Source: Oidiodendron maius Zn
Lineage: Eukaryota; Ascomycota; Leotiomycetes; Myxotrichaceae
Direction: 5' to 3'
Assembly: GCA_000827325.1 (NCBI GenBank)
Contig: KN832870.1
Location: 124,001 to 188,000 of the forward strand
Length of the DNA stretch: 64,000 nucleotides
Under the pieces are notes generated by a model, which was given only the letters and a program-made list of their open reading frames with translations, was not told the origin of the DNA and made no database searches. Of this stretch, positions 46,776 to 57,890 are shown piece after piece; the stretch's first letter is position 1, and every line of letters begins with the position of its first letter. The position numbers and the translations under genes were made by a program.

Positions 46776-47683
46776 ATGGCCATCAAGAATAGATGGACAG
46801 AGAATGAAATGGATCTCGCAGGTCATATTACAGCTCCAGTGAAGGTCAAGAAGTCCCGCATAGGAGCTAGAGGGTTGCGAAGAGTCAAAACAGGTTGTCA
46901 AACATGCAAGTAAGTAGCCCTCTATGTCGGTAATAATTTTCGAGAAGCAGTGCCATATCTCGCTAATACTTTCGTAGAATGAGACGTAAGAAATGCGACG
47001 AGGTCAAGCCGGCGTGTTCGCAATGTGTAGGCTCTGGTCGGATCTGCGATTTTCTATCCTTTACGCCTCAAACGCCCATCATTTTGAAATTAGACTGTAG
47101 CCCTCTCCATGACGCTGAAGTCTTGCATTTCGAATATTTCCGAGCAGTTTGCATTCCAGAATTTTCCCTCTATTTCCAGCAGGAATTGTGGGAGACAGTT
47201 GTGTTGCAGACAGCATGCTCCGAGCCGTTCATGCGTCATGCTGCTCTCGCCATTAGCGCACTGTCAAGGAGCCATTATCATCCCACGCAACCCCGGGAGG
47301 TTTCATTACAGGTAGAATCGGCGGTCGAATATGCAATGAGGCAGTATAATCTGGCCATCCAGAAACTCAATGAGCAGCTGAACACTTCCACGCGGAGCCT
47401 GGAACTTGCCATTCTCGGGAGTATCGTCTTTATCGCAGTCGAATTTCTTCAAGGATATGTTAATGAGGTTCAAATGCATCTCGACAGTGCATTCGCAATT
47501 TTTGATGCCCATTCAGAGACTGCTTCCTGTTCAATGTCCAGCAGTAACACTGGTGTTATGCCTTTAGAGGCTGGTGAGATTTGTGTTACTAGATTGAGAT
47601 CTAAGCAGAGATATAGCCCTGATTTAGACTATCTAATTAAGGGTTTAATCCTTATTAATAAACAAGTTCTATTCTTTACTTAA
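46776..47683 (+). CDS. Zn2Cys6 regulator lacking the C-terminal part (3)
   Basis: Exons 46776-46909 and 46978-47683 give 840 bases, 279 aa. Zinc cluster at residues 41-68 (C-x2-C-x6-C-x6-C-x2-C-x6-C), then the DUF3468-type (PF11951) region LHFEYFRAVCIPEFSLYF, VLQTACSEPFMRHAALAISAL and GSIVFIAVEFLQGYV. Relatives run to 500 residues or more; here the recognisable protein stops near residue 225 and the last ~50 codons are AT-rich and unlike the family. The gene seems cut by an insertion or deletion near 47570. It could still make a short DNA-binding protein, or be a pseudogene. Confidence 0.7.
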
Positions 47684-48323
47684 TATTCTATAAGAGCCTC
47701 TACAGTACTAGTGTTAATATGACGATAGAGTTACAGTACATATCTGGGCTTTCGAAAGAGGCACTTGATGAGTGAGATGGCCAGGTCAATTGGCGTCATT
47801 TTTGTACCCTTGGGCTTAACCGCATTTGGACAACTGGGCGAGATCCCCTGGTCTGCAAGAAGTCAAAAAAAGTTTGGGGCAGTGGCTGACTTCTTGCATC
47901 GTACCACGCTTATAGTATATAAGCCCTATTTTGGTATAAACCTCTTCCTAGATGGGGTCATTTGGCTCGCATGGTCTACATATGAGGCTTATATGCTAGT
48001 TTATACGGCAGCCGGAAAACATCATCAGTAATCTTATGATTCCGAAAGCCTACTTACTACGCGAAATTCTTGAGTGGGCGTGTAGTTGTAATGATTGGCA
48101 CAACGATCTGCAATGTGCATGTCTTTAAGGCTAGAGCAAACTAATTTAAGTTGTTCATATCACTAGGATGGCTATCCCTTTGAACCAAAGCCTTATAGTC
48201 TCATACTTGATAGGCGTACAAGACACAGGACCTTGCTTGCCAAGTATTCACACCTATAGAGTCCAATATCTCTTGATGTGTCGGAGTCTTCATGGAGCCA
48301 ATCATATGTACGATATGTGATCA
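47684..48323. other. Intergenic, no gene supported
   Basis: An 88-codon plus frame at 47765-48031 (Trp/Tyr-rich end) is unrecognised. It may be the DNA that replaced the regulator's C-terminus. Confidence 0.3.
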
Positions 48324-50497
48324 TCAGTGAGATGTCGATAACTCTGCCTTTGCTATATCCACCACCCTCCTCGGACGCCATTCAATGAGAAGCAGTAGGG
48401 AGAAGATGGCTGCTACGGAGAAATAGAGCATGACTCTCATCTGCTGGGAATACCCGGCTGCAAACACCATTCTCGTCTGGGTTTGCTCTTGCGGTGACAG
48501 TAATGCAATGTTGCTCGAGGACAGCAGTATCGAAGCGACCTGCTCCGATGTCAAGAACGTGGGAGCTTGCTCCTTGATATGGTTGATCAAAACCGCCGAG
48601 CAGGCGGCGAGTCCAATTGTGCCGCCTAAAACTCGAATTTGTGTGACTGCGGCCATGGTAACAGCTAGTAGAACATATCAGCCACGATAGTTAAGTTGTA
48701 CAAGAGAAGACCTACGCATGTCTTTCTCGTCGACAACCATAGGAACCATCATAAGGATCGTGCTGAGATTGAAGCCGAAACCCAAACCCATGATAACCTG
48801 ATAGCCATATTGGGCGGGGGGGATTTGCAGATCCGACGAGGGGAGGGAGCTAAACAAGCCTACACCTATCGTCTGGAGCGAGCCTCCGAGGATGAGTATG
48901 TAAAGAGGGGGGATCTTCAATTTGGTTATCAGAAGCCCAGAGGTTGCACTTGCAACGGGAGACAGAAGGAGAAGGGGTAGCAGTCTTATACCGGCATCGA
49001 TGGCTGATGTCGAGTTGACCGTCTGCAGCCTCTGCGGAATGTTGAAAATGGCAGCCATGAAGGGAAACCCGGTTAGGAACCCGTTTCTTTACGAAATGGT
49101 TAGCGGACTGAGAAGTGGCTGAAGAGTGCTGTACTCACATGAGCAACCCTAAGACAAACCTGTTTACGGCTAGCCTCCAAGGGAACATGGGCTCGCAGAC
49201 TGTTTTCCGCATTGACAGCTGTCTCTCCCATATGATGAAGCCAGCCAACAACAGACTAGATAGAGCGAAGCAGGCAATGACTGCGCCGCTACCCCAGGCA
49301 TAGGCCACGCCGCCCTCTTGTAGTGCAAAAACGAGCAGGATGGACCCTGCTAACGACAGGAACGCACCCAGGGCGTCGATGCGTTTCCATGCGCGCTCTT
49401 CTATCATCGAGCGGAAAAAGCGAGCCGATTTTCCGTAGGGGAAACCGAAGGGGATCGAGAAAGCCACAAGGGCGAATGCGGATGCCCCCCCCAGGTCCAC
49501 TGCGATAGTGTCATCAGCAACAACTAGCATTCGTACGCATGGTGTGTTGGGCAACTGACTTGAGATAGAAGACCCATCTCCACGTCGTGGAGTCGTTGAT
49601 TGCGCCGCCCAAGAGCGGACCTAGGACGCTGGAGATGGCGAACACGGAAGTAGTAATAGTGACATAAGTAGCATATTTGGCAGGCGGAACCATCATGGTC
49701 ACCATTACGGTCGATAACGAGTAAATCCCCGAGCCTCCCATGCCTTGAAAGGCCCGAAATATGATGCTACAACACATTTAGAGCTAGGAGATACGATGCG
49801 GTTCAAAAGGCGATATGACTTACAGAAGTACCATAGAGTTGGAGACACCGCAGGCGATGGAGAAGATTGTGAATAGGGTTATGGCGCAGAGCAACATGAG
49901 TTTCATGCCGAGAATATCGCTGAGCTTCGCGTAAATAATGAGGAAGCCTGTTGCAGAAATCCCATCCATCAGCAGTCTGTCTTAGGAAGTCCGGTCGAGG
50001 AGGTTTGATACCCGTGTATGTCAACATGTACGATGTGACGAGCCAGCCGCTTCTGTCAAAGCCATGAAGGGCATCGACGATGGAAACGAGAGACGTGCTC
50101 ACGATGGTAGTCTCCAGCGTCGAGAGCAGTAGGCTCATACAGATCCTAGATGGTTTCGAAGGCCAATCAGTAAGTCTGGCACAGGAGGGCTAGGGTTGTG
50201 CGAGAAGGGGTGAACCTACCCTGCGGTCAAGGCATGTAGCCTCCAGCCGGTGTGGTAGACCTTCTGTCTAGGAACGCCGGCATCATCAATCGAGTCGATA
50301 TTAGACTTGTCATTGCCATTGCCATTGTCACTTGAGACAAATCCGCTTGGCGCATTTGGCACCTCTGAGGCAGCTTCTGTCGAGTTGCTCGAGGCGACAG
50401 CTTCTTTGGCATCATTCCAGTTCTCTGGCCCGTGGGCAAAGGCCAGAATCACGGGCTCTCGGACTTCACCTCGCTGTGTATTTGATGGCAAAGACAT
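48324..50497 (-). CDS. MFS drug/toxin transporter, DHA2-like, with probable frameshift
   Basis: 14-helix proton antiporter type exporter. Exons 50497-50220, 50145-50012, 49947-49824, 49766-49560, 49499-49139, about 49078-48715 and about 48668-48324. A hydrophilic Ser/Asn-rich N-terminus precedes STLETTIVSTSLVSI and GWLVTSYMLTYTG; GFLIIYAKLSDILG, IIFRAFQGMGGSGIYSL and antiporter motif C SVLGPLLGGAINDSTTWRW follow, then IFNIPQRLQTVN and TQIRVLGGTIGLA. Exon 5 is one base too long: across a run of eight G (49485-49492, read on the minus strand) seven G would give the family's NGPGGA, eight shifts the frame. This may be a real mutation or a homopolymer error in the assembly. All other joins are in frame. 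Confidence 0.8.
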
Positions 50498-51451
50498 GTC
50501 CAGTGGAAAAGAGCTGCATCCGGGGTGGCTTTTTTCAAAGCCAAAGGGCAGGATATGGTGTGGAAGTCCGATAGTTTGTGATAGATAGCTTCGTAGAAAA
50601 GCCCGGGCTAAACAGAACACACATCTGATGTTGGGTGGTAGTAATCGGTGCGTTAAAGCCGAAATGCATAGGTACAGATAAAAATTAGGGACAACTGTTT
50701 TCTATGTATGACCCATGTCTTCGCGTACGCGTTCCCCACTCAAATCCGTACTTTTTTCAAGACTATACAAAATGGCCACCTTACACAAGAAACTCATTAA
50801 AAATTTCAGTACACGTGGCAAATGGAGTCACTTATCATTTGCAAAAGAGTTCTAATTGCGCGAACCTGTTCAGCGCATCACGATTCCACACGTGATGTAG
50901 GGAAGTGAGGTTATATAAATAGGAGAGAGCGCGCCCAGTGGGCCACGCAACTCACCCTCACCTTTTAGGAGTCGCTTAGATCACGTGAAGGCAGCAGATA
51001 TGATTGGAGAACATGACTAAAAGCGTGACCTAGGCGGCCTGCAATATGTTCAGCTTTTGTCCCTTCCTTCAGAAAATAATAATTCCTCCCCCAGGCAAAA
51101 GAGATGAGAGGAAGGTTTAAAGTAGTCTACACTTAACTAATTAGACTTAAGGCTGTTCTGGTTAGGGGGCAGTGGAGGCAGATATCTATTATTCCACAGC
51201 ATCACTCGGTTTATTGGACTAGACTGGAGTGTAAGAGCCGTGAGAATTCTTCCATATTATCAAGAGCCTCAAAGATTGGATTCGTGCTAGATTGTGATCC
51301 AACCAGAAACAGTTTATTGGACAACTTTTCTAAGCCTACTTCTCGAAGAGATATAGAAGTGTTCTCTTTTACTTCATTCTGATTCAAAGTACTTAGCCTT
51401 AATCAGCTATAGCCGCACTAAGATAATCAGAACAACCTTGAACACATCTTT
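50498..51451. promoter_or_regulatory. MFS upstream region with three E-boxes
   Basis: CACGTG occurs at 50812-50817, 50889-50894 and 50982-50987, 315-490 bases upstream of the DHA2-like start. bHLH factors bind this core. The rest is featureless 3' flank of the SDR. Confidence 0.4.
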
Positions 51452-52186
51452 CTACCAATGTAGATCCATATCGCTAGCGGTAAACGTCATTGTAGGACCG
51501 TCCTTGTCCAAGGTGGCTAACTCGACAACTGACTTAGCAGCATCATAAGGTGAGAGGCCTCCGGGGACGGCAGTCATTTGTGTTGCCACACGTCCTGGGC
51601 AGACTATATTAACAAGACCTCCAATGTCCTTCAGCTTGCGGGCATATGACAAAGCGATCATATTGAGGGCGGCTTTGCTAGCGCTATACGCTTGGAAGTC
51701 GAGCTGGCGCCATAGCAATTCGGGTTGGGTGTTTAATTCAAGCGAACCCACTCGTGATAAGACAAAGACAATACACGGTAGCTTTGATTTACGCAGCAGA
51801 GGCAATGCCGTGCCTGTCAGGGTTGCTGTACCGATTGCATTGGTTTTGAAAGTTATTGAATACTTCTCGTAGATGGTGAGGTCATTCCGATCCTGGTAGG
51901 TACCGGCATTATTGACGAGCACATCCAATCGGCCAAACTTCTCCTCGATATTTTTCACTGCTGCTAGAATTGAGGCCTCGGAGTCAAGGTCTAACTGAAC
52001 ACTAGTCGCCTCATAGCCGTCTGCTTGAAGAGAAGAGGCAACTTTAGCGCCAGCGTCAGCGTTCCTAGATTCAATGATTACGAGATAGCCATGCTCTTTT
52101 GCAAGTCTAGTGGTAGTACCAAGACCTAGACCTTGGTTTGCGCCTGAGATGAGGGCAATAGTACGGTTGTCTACCGAGGAGCCCAT
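51452..52186 (-). CDS. Short-chain dehydrogenase/reductase
   Basis: Classical SDR, single exon, 244 aa. NAD(P)-binding SGANQGLGLG (TGxxxGxG variant) at residues 14-23, DLDSEAS, NNAG at about 91, catalytic Ser in VFVLSRVGS and Tyr-x3-Lys in AYSASKAALNMIA, then VCPGRVATQM. Resembles the carbonyl-reductase-like group found beside fungal secondary-metabolite genes. Arg in ESRNAD after beta-2 suggests NADP(H). The substrate cannot be told. Confidence 0.92.
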   Translation of the reverse strand: MGSSVDNRTIALISGANQGLGLGTTTRLAKEHGYLVIIESRNADAGAKVASSLQADGYEATSVQLDLDSEASILAAVKNIEEKFGRLDVLVNNAGTYQDRNDLTIYEKYSITFKTNAIGTATLTGTALPLLRKSKLPCIVFVLSRVGSLELNTQPELLWRQLDFQAYSASKAALNMIALSYARKLKDIGGLVNIVCPGRVATQMTAVPGGLSPYDAAKSVVELATLDKDGPTMTFTASDMDLHW

Positions 52187-52535
52187 ACTTCAGTAGAGTT
52201 ATGTCCGCCTTGGATAATAGAAAGGCTTGTAAAAGATTTTCTTGCTCAGAGTTCGGGTGCGTGCACAGGTTGTAAAGTAGCTGAGAGAGAGCAACTAAGG
52301 ATCTAATAAAAGGTGGAAAAACCAGAATATATAGAATTCTGGGGGCAACGTACATACTGAGGTATGTGCACCTTTGCCTAGCGCATCTGTACAATCTAAA
52401 GCTTAGGAGCAAATATGTTCAGGCTCGCACTTACGACTCCTTGGGGTTTAGGCTCGTGGCCAGGCATTTGACGCCATTCTGATAATTATTAATTCAATTA
52501 AGGGGGTTCGGATATGGAGATAATCATTAGCCCGA
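52187..52535. promoter_or_regulatory. SDR upstream region
   Basis: 349 bases, AT-rich, between the SDR start and the SINE-like element. No motif assigned. Confidence 0.3.
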
Positions 52536-53269
52536 AGCTAGCATGTTTATTATTATTTGTCCTCCGCAATGGCTAAGCCGCGGTACTTCTACACAATAAT
52601 ATCCTATATACAAAGGCTAACACAACCTCTCGGAAGAATCCTCACTGATATACATACCCCCTTGTAATACAGGCAAATAATCGGGAGGCCTAGGTAAACT
52701 CGTCCAGTAGCAACTCTAAACCAAACTTCCTCCTTCTCCCTGGGATCAGACCACTGTCCCTGCCTCTGGTGTCCAGCCCTGTCTCTCACTCAGTTCTGTT
52801 CCTAGACGGCCACTGGGGAGCTGGTCGCTTCGCTACTTGATTAGTCGCGGTTGTAGGGCCCTATCACCCTAGTCTCAAGCTCTTTGGTCGCGTATCAATG
52901 ATTTGGTCTTCGTCGTTTCTAGAGGCTCGCCCCTCTAGAAAAGTAGGGTTTTACCCAGGTTCTCGGTTAGGCGACCGCTGCTGTGATATCCGGGAGCAGA
53001 AGCTGGGGCCAAGGTTCTCGGTTTGGCAAAAACCGCTGCTGTGATAACCGGGAGCAGAATCCGGGTTCAAGCTAGGCCTAGGGGGAGCAGTCCTAGGTGA
53101 ACCAGCTAGTCATCTTCTGGGAGGGGGCAGAAGAGGTGTCTAGAGCTGGATTTGAACCAACATCCCTCACATCACAGGTTTAAATAGGGTGGCGAGACCT
53201 ATTAGGTTCGATAATGACTTTTGGGACCCAGGCGCACGACCACTGCGCCATCCGGGCAGCTAGCATGTT
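52536..53269 (-). mobile_element. tRNA-derived SINE-like retroelement with 12-bp target duplication
   Basis: The perfect direct repeat AGCTAGCATGTT at 52536-52547 and 53258-53269 brackets 710 bases (52548-53257). On the minus strand the element begins GCCCGGATGG and carries a pol III A box, TGGCGCAGTGG (53250-53240), eight bases from its 5' end as in a tRNA, and a B box, GGTTCAAATCC (53158-53148). The A-B distance is longer than in a plain tRNA, and the acceptor stem does not close. The 3' end is an A/T simple tail, ATAATAATA. The body contains two diverged ~45-bp copies and a 9-bp hairpin. No coding capacity. 710 bp is long for a SINE. The perfect duplication argues for a young insertion. 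Confidence 0.75.
52958..53059. repeat. Tandem duplication inside the SINE-like element
   Basis: Two related units, 52958-53001 and 53012-53059, share AGGTTCTCGGTT, ACCGCTGCTGTGATA and CCGGGAGCAGAA, and differ by a short A-rich insertion. A hairpin with 9-bp arms (TTCTAGAGG / CCTCTAGAA) sits just left at 52917-52940. Confidence 0.7.
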
Positions 53270-53547
53270 ATAAGTAGCCAGAAATATGATGGAAGGGGAT
53301 GCATATATGTGGGTTTCTGAGTGGAGTTGTATTGATCATTGTAGGAGAGCAATCACTGAGCCAACTATCTACGTATTGGGATTAGGTAACAAGACCTTTT
53401 TATTTAGGTAACGTACAGAAGTACGTTAAGGCAATTGTCTGACCAATCATATTTCTTACCCTTTAAATAACCCAAGCGGCGTTTCTTTCATTAATCATCT
53501 CCAACATAGTAGAATGTGGATTTTGTAACTCATCATCTACACTAATT

Positions 53548-54131
53548 TTATATTGCTCTTATGGTTAAGCTAGACGGGAGCGTGTTAATACTTTTAGCAG
53601 CCCACGTTGCAAGGCTAAGTCCACTTATCTCGCCAATAAATTGTAGCTTCTCTTGGGCCCATACCCTCTTTTCTGTCCGCGCTGATGAAGAGAATAGCAA
53701 GACGAGTAAAGGCGAGAATATGCTATATGCTCGATAAGCAACTCCTGTCCGCTCTTTCTCTATATTATACTTGCTATCAAGCCCTAGGACGGTGGAAATC
53801 TCCCCACAAACCTGTTCGAGGATTATAAGCCTTATTGATGGGTTGAACTGATAATTAAGTTTGTAGCGGGTTTTGCTACCTTCCTGAACAAAAGATGTAA
53901 GATTAGAAACCAGTTCAACAACATGGTATCTTATAGTTTGATATAGACTCCTTGCAATTGCCTCAGTTGTTTTTGTAGAAATCTCGAATATATTGTTGAA
54001 AGCTATTGGCTGCAGACGTGAAGGCAGATCTGGATTTGAGGAGGACTTCATGCTAGTGGCTATAGCATCAAGCTCTTCGCTAATAGCAATCCCATCCCTA
54101 ATAAGCTGTATAACCTCAGTTTGAGATAGTT
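53548..54131 (-). pseudogene. Zn2Cys6-type regulator, C-terminal relic
   Basis: The minus strand is open from 54131 to 53548 (about 194 codons). The pattern IAISEELDAIATSMKSSS, LPSRLQPIAF, ARSLYQTIRYHVVEL, EQVCGEISTVLGLDSKY, AYSIFSPLLVLLF and WAQEKLQFIGEISGLSLA matches the C-terminal part of fungal regulators with the DUF3468-like domain. The zinc cluster and N-terminal half are absent, there is no plausible start, and the DNA is AT-rich. Likely a decayed fragment beside the SINE-like element. Confidence 0.5.
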
Positions 54132-54413
54132 AATGACCTGTAACTTGAGCGCGTGCACGCCTCTTCCATATGGAATACTCCTACGCTCCTCATGGATCTT
54201 AAAAGCCACTGCAAAGGCTACATTTATCGTCGCCTCAGGTCACCTGATTGGTCAGTTATATAAGCAACCACTGACATCATCGCAGGGTGCGAGTCCATCT
54301 CACCGTCATTCATCTTAATGTAACCATAAGGCAACACATAGGCGCAAGTCATCGTACACTGGCTCGCGAAACTTTTTCTGCGGTATAATATTCCATAACC
54401 TGGCTAGTTCGCA

Positions 54414-55936
54414 ATGCCACCAAGACATGAAAATGTGTCCCTCCGCCAGAACCAAGCATCAAACGTTAGGCCCCACTCTCACGCCACCGAACAAGACACA
54501 TCCAACTTAGATCACACCGAGCCAGCGCAGTCGGAACTAGGCGACAAGAGGATATCCGTTCTCGTGGGCAGTTCGATATTGCAGCTCCCGATGTGGGGTA
54601 TAGCTAGGCCAGGTTATATATTCTTGAAGTTCTGCTTACACATATATGTTCAGGTTTTGCCATGAGCTACGGTGTCTTCCAAGAATACTATCACGACAAT
54701 TGGACCCTTCAAGGAAGCCGTAATGTCACTGGTGTTATTGGTACAACTTCCAACGGCGTCATCTACCTATCTATTCCTTTCTTATTCGCATTATTTACAA
54801 AGCGATGGGCTCGTCGACGCCAAAGTGCAGCTCTTTGCGGCACGGCCCTCACATGTGCCAGTTTCATTATATCTTCCTTTAGTCGCTCGGCCTGGCAATT
54901 GGTTTTGGCCCATGGAGTCCTGGCAGGGATAGGATGTGCGTTAATGTACAGCCCGACAACACTATCCCTCGGCGAATGGTTTGATTCCAGCCATGGAACG
55001 GTGAATCGAGCAGTCGCGTACGGAGTTACTCTGTCTTGTAAAAATATCGTGGGATCCGCCGGTCCGTTTCTGTTCCGTGGCCTTCTCGATCGCTATGGCT
55101 TCCGCACTACACTAAGGATTTGGGCAGCTGTTGTAGCTGGAACTAGTATGTCTGCAATCCTCCTAATACCAACTCACCCATCCAAACTCTCCCCGAGTTC
55201 TCAGCGGACACGAAAGATCTCTTGGCGTTTCCTCAACCACCGAACCTTCTATATTTACACCTTCGCCATTATACTTCAAAGCTGTGGATATGGAATTCCG
55301 CAAACGTATCTGGGCCAGTATGCCCACGAAGTCACTTTGCTCTCTCAGAGGTGGGCTACCATCTTGCTCGCTCTATTTAACATTCCCGGTATCTTGTCCT
55401 CGTTCTTCTTTGGATATTTAAGCGACAATAAGCACCTTTCCCTTTCCGCATCAACTGTGACTGCTATATCAGCTGGTGGCTCCGGTTTATCCGCTTTTAT
55501 ATTCTGGGGTTTGTCACTGAAAAATAGTATTACGCTGATAATACTATTCTCTATCACCTTTGGCTTTTTCTCGAGTGGCTATAGCTCGACCTGGGGGGGT
55601 GTTCTTAACGAGATGGAACAGGAAGCCGGACAGTGGAATGAAGCTATCGACACGGGACTAATATATGGCTTGCTAAATGGTGCGAGAGGAATCGGGTACA
55701 TAAGTGGTGGGCTTGCTAGTATTCAACTACTCCAAGCTAGAAGCATGAGCTCGGCAGGGGCGTTTGCTTATGGGACGAGTTATGGTCCCCTTATTGTCTT
55801 CACGGGGCTCTCATCGGTGTTAGGAGGTTGGGGTTTGTTGTGGAACTGGGAGTGGAAAGCAGGAGTATATTCTCTGCGTGACGGGTTAGTCCTGCTTTAC
55901 ATCCAGCTCAAGCGGACAGCCGGCAAGTGCGTCTAA
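54414..55936 (+). CDS. MFS transporter, monocarboxylate-porter (MCT) type (2)
   Basis: Exons 54414-54597 and 54654-55936 give 1467 bases, 488 aa. A hydrophilic N-terminus of about 45 residues leads into helix 1, where the splice builds MWGFAMSYGVFQEYY, typical of the fungal MCT branch. Then GVIGTTSNGVIYLSIP, LAGIGCALMYSPTTLSLGEWF, LLDRYGFRTTLRIWA, the loop cut in the middle and a second half with YGIPQTYLGQYA and GFFSSGYSSTWGGVLNEME. About twelve hydrophobic segments. Plasma membrane. Convergent with regulator 4. Substrate unknown. Confidence 0.87.
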
Positions 55937-56250
55937 AGATGGGGCTAAGACAAATCCATCCCCTATAAGCCACACGCAATCCAAGGATGCGGAGACTTGT
56001 CGATAGATCTTAAAGTTACTGATATATTCTAGCTTGCTCTTAGTTATTTGCTATGATATAAAACAGACAGCACCCTAGCTTAATCGCCGACGCTTAGCTT
56101 AGTTTTACAACCTTAAAAGTTAATACATGGGCTTATAAAACTCTTAAAAACGGAATTCCATGAAAAACTGCTTGCTTGCATTTTGGTTGTTCAACAACAA
56201 TCTCCCAATAATGAAACTCATATTTGTCAACATCAACATCTATTTGCGAC
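55937..56250. terminator. Convergent 3' region, MCT-type carrier / regulator 4
   Basis: 314 AT-rich bases between facing stops. No further feature. Confidence 0.3.
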
Positions 56251-57890
56251 CTACCGATCTTCACATCGCAATGTCGTCGCAGTCATCATAACCAGCATTC
56301 CAAATGCATCACAGCTTATCATCCATGCATTCAGATCTTTCATCCTCCCCCCAGTTACCATCCCTTTCCCAAGATCAACCAAATCTCCGTACCTCAAATA
56401 GCTTCCAGCTTCCCTTGCCCTCAACATCTCATCATACTCTCTGCTCCACTCTTCTTCTCCGTCAGCTTGCCAAAGCTGTTTGTGCGCTGGTAGAGGGAGA
56501 ACCGAAAGCCCGGCGTGAGATTTAGCTCTTTGCTCCGGCTTGATGTCGAACAGCAGATGAAGAATAAAGAGTAAGGTCACTGTCCTGTTCCCTTATCAAC
56601 AAAACTACCTTTACGATTGGGTGGGAAATGAAGAAGCAACCTTCGCTTTGATTCCAGCAACACCCATTCCTTCCAATCTGGGCGCCAGCCTTCTATCTCA
56701 GCCTGGCAAATAAGTTGACGTTGCTCGGCTTTCATTGCAATTTTCTGCGAAAATTATGTTATATTTGCCATTTTTATCCATTATCTAGGGTTAGAATGTC
56801 TTACCGTCATCGCATGAACAAGTTCGCGGTCGAAGTCGACGGAAAATGAGTCCTGGTCGAAGATTCTGAGGAGAATGTACAGAGTGATTGATTGCAGCAT
56901 TGAAAGCGTAGTCCACTCATCCGCATCTTCAAACTCTTTCATGAAGCGGTCTTTTTCCATCGTTATAGCGCGCCAGATGAACGTGCTTGTTGCCGCCGTT
57001 TTGCAGGCATGGAGAGAGACGATTGATTTGCAAATTTCCAGTGGAGCAAAGGAGGGGAGGGAAGGACCTTGAGTTGGTAGAGAAATGGAGTGGATGAATA
57101 GAGGTAAAGTGGAAGTTGTGAGAAGTGTGGCGTAGGATTGTATGCTCTGCATGAGGAAGGTTTGGCCGATTTGTGAGCCGGTCGAGAGGTAGGCGTGAAT
57201 GAAAGGGCTTCGGGGCGAGATAAGGGAGGTATTTTGAGATGCATAGTCATAATCCATCGGTCGGAGGACTAGATATGGGGTGTGGAACATACAGTCTGCC
57301 GGGATTGAGATTGTTGACTCAAGTGTCAGGATTGGTAAAGGACCCGGCGAGAACCAGCTGAGGGAGAAATCATTGCCCGAGCCATTGGAATTCGAATTGG
57401 GACCAGCCTCGGTACCTTCAAGTGTTTCTACGCACCCAGCATCAGGCTCCCATTCGAATGCAGCGTGTTGATACAAAAGATCCGGTACCACGACCAAGGC
57501 CCTTGAATAATCGACGTTAGAGTTGATCAAAGTCTGGTCATTACAACTTGGAGAAGTGTCCCATGAGATCTCGTTCTGATCTCCTAGTTTCGAAGTCTCG
57601 ACGAGCGCTGTACCATTAGACCTTGGCTCATTCAGTGGCGGGGATGCAGGCTGCTGGGCCAAGTTCTCACTCCGCCGAGTCAACTCGTACACACAAACCA
57701 GATCTTTGTCTATGCAGCGACGACAGCGTGGGAATTCTGAATTACATTTTACCTTGGCCTTTCGACACGCTGCACATGACTTTCTTAATACTTGGAGATT
57801 GTCCCCCAACTTCTTGCGGCAGTACAGCACATGGCGGTTTCGTGATGGCCCTAGAAGGTTGTCAGCCGTGGTGCTAGATATAATGCCCAA
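56251..57890 (-). CDS. Zn2Cys6 transcription factor (4)
   Basis: Nuclear regulator. Exons 57890-56805, 56744-56641 and 56584-56251 give 1524 bases, 507 aa. Zinc cluster at residues 39-66 (C-x2-C-x6-C-x6-C-x2-C-x6-C, with CRKAKVKCNSEFPRC). After a Ser/Asn-rich spacer the regulatory part shows LEICKSIVSLHACKT, DRFMKEFEDADEWTTLSMLQSITLYILLRIFDQ, CQAEIEGWRPDWKEWVLLESKRR and FILHLLFDIKPEQ. This WxxWxxxESKRR type is common in fungal regulators next to MFS and oxidoreductase genes. The N-terminal 38 residues are unusual, so the true start may be a spliced upstream exon. Confidence 0.85.

Noticed and set aside
53148-53257. tRNA gene with an intron, suggested by A and B boxes on the minus strand
   Set aside because: The 5' GCCCGGA has no complementary acceptor strand before the 3' end, no clear anticodon arm is seen, and the boxes sit inside a 710-bp unit bracketed by a target duplication. 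A SINE-like element explains it better.
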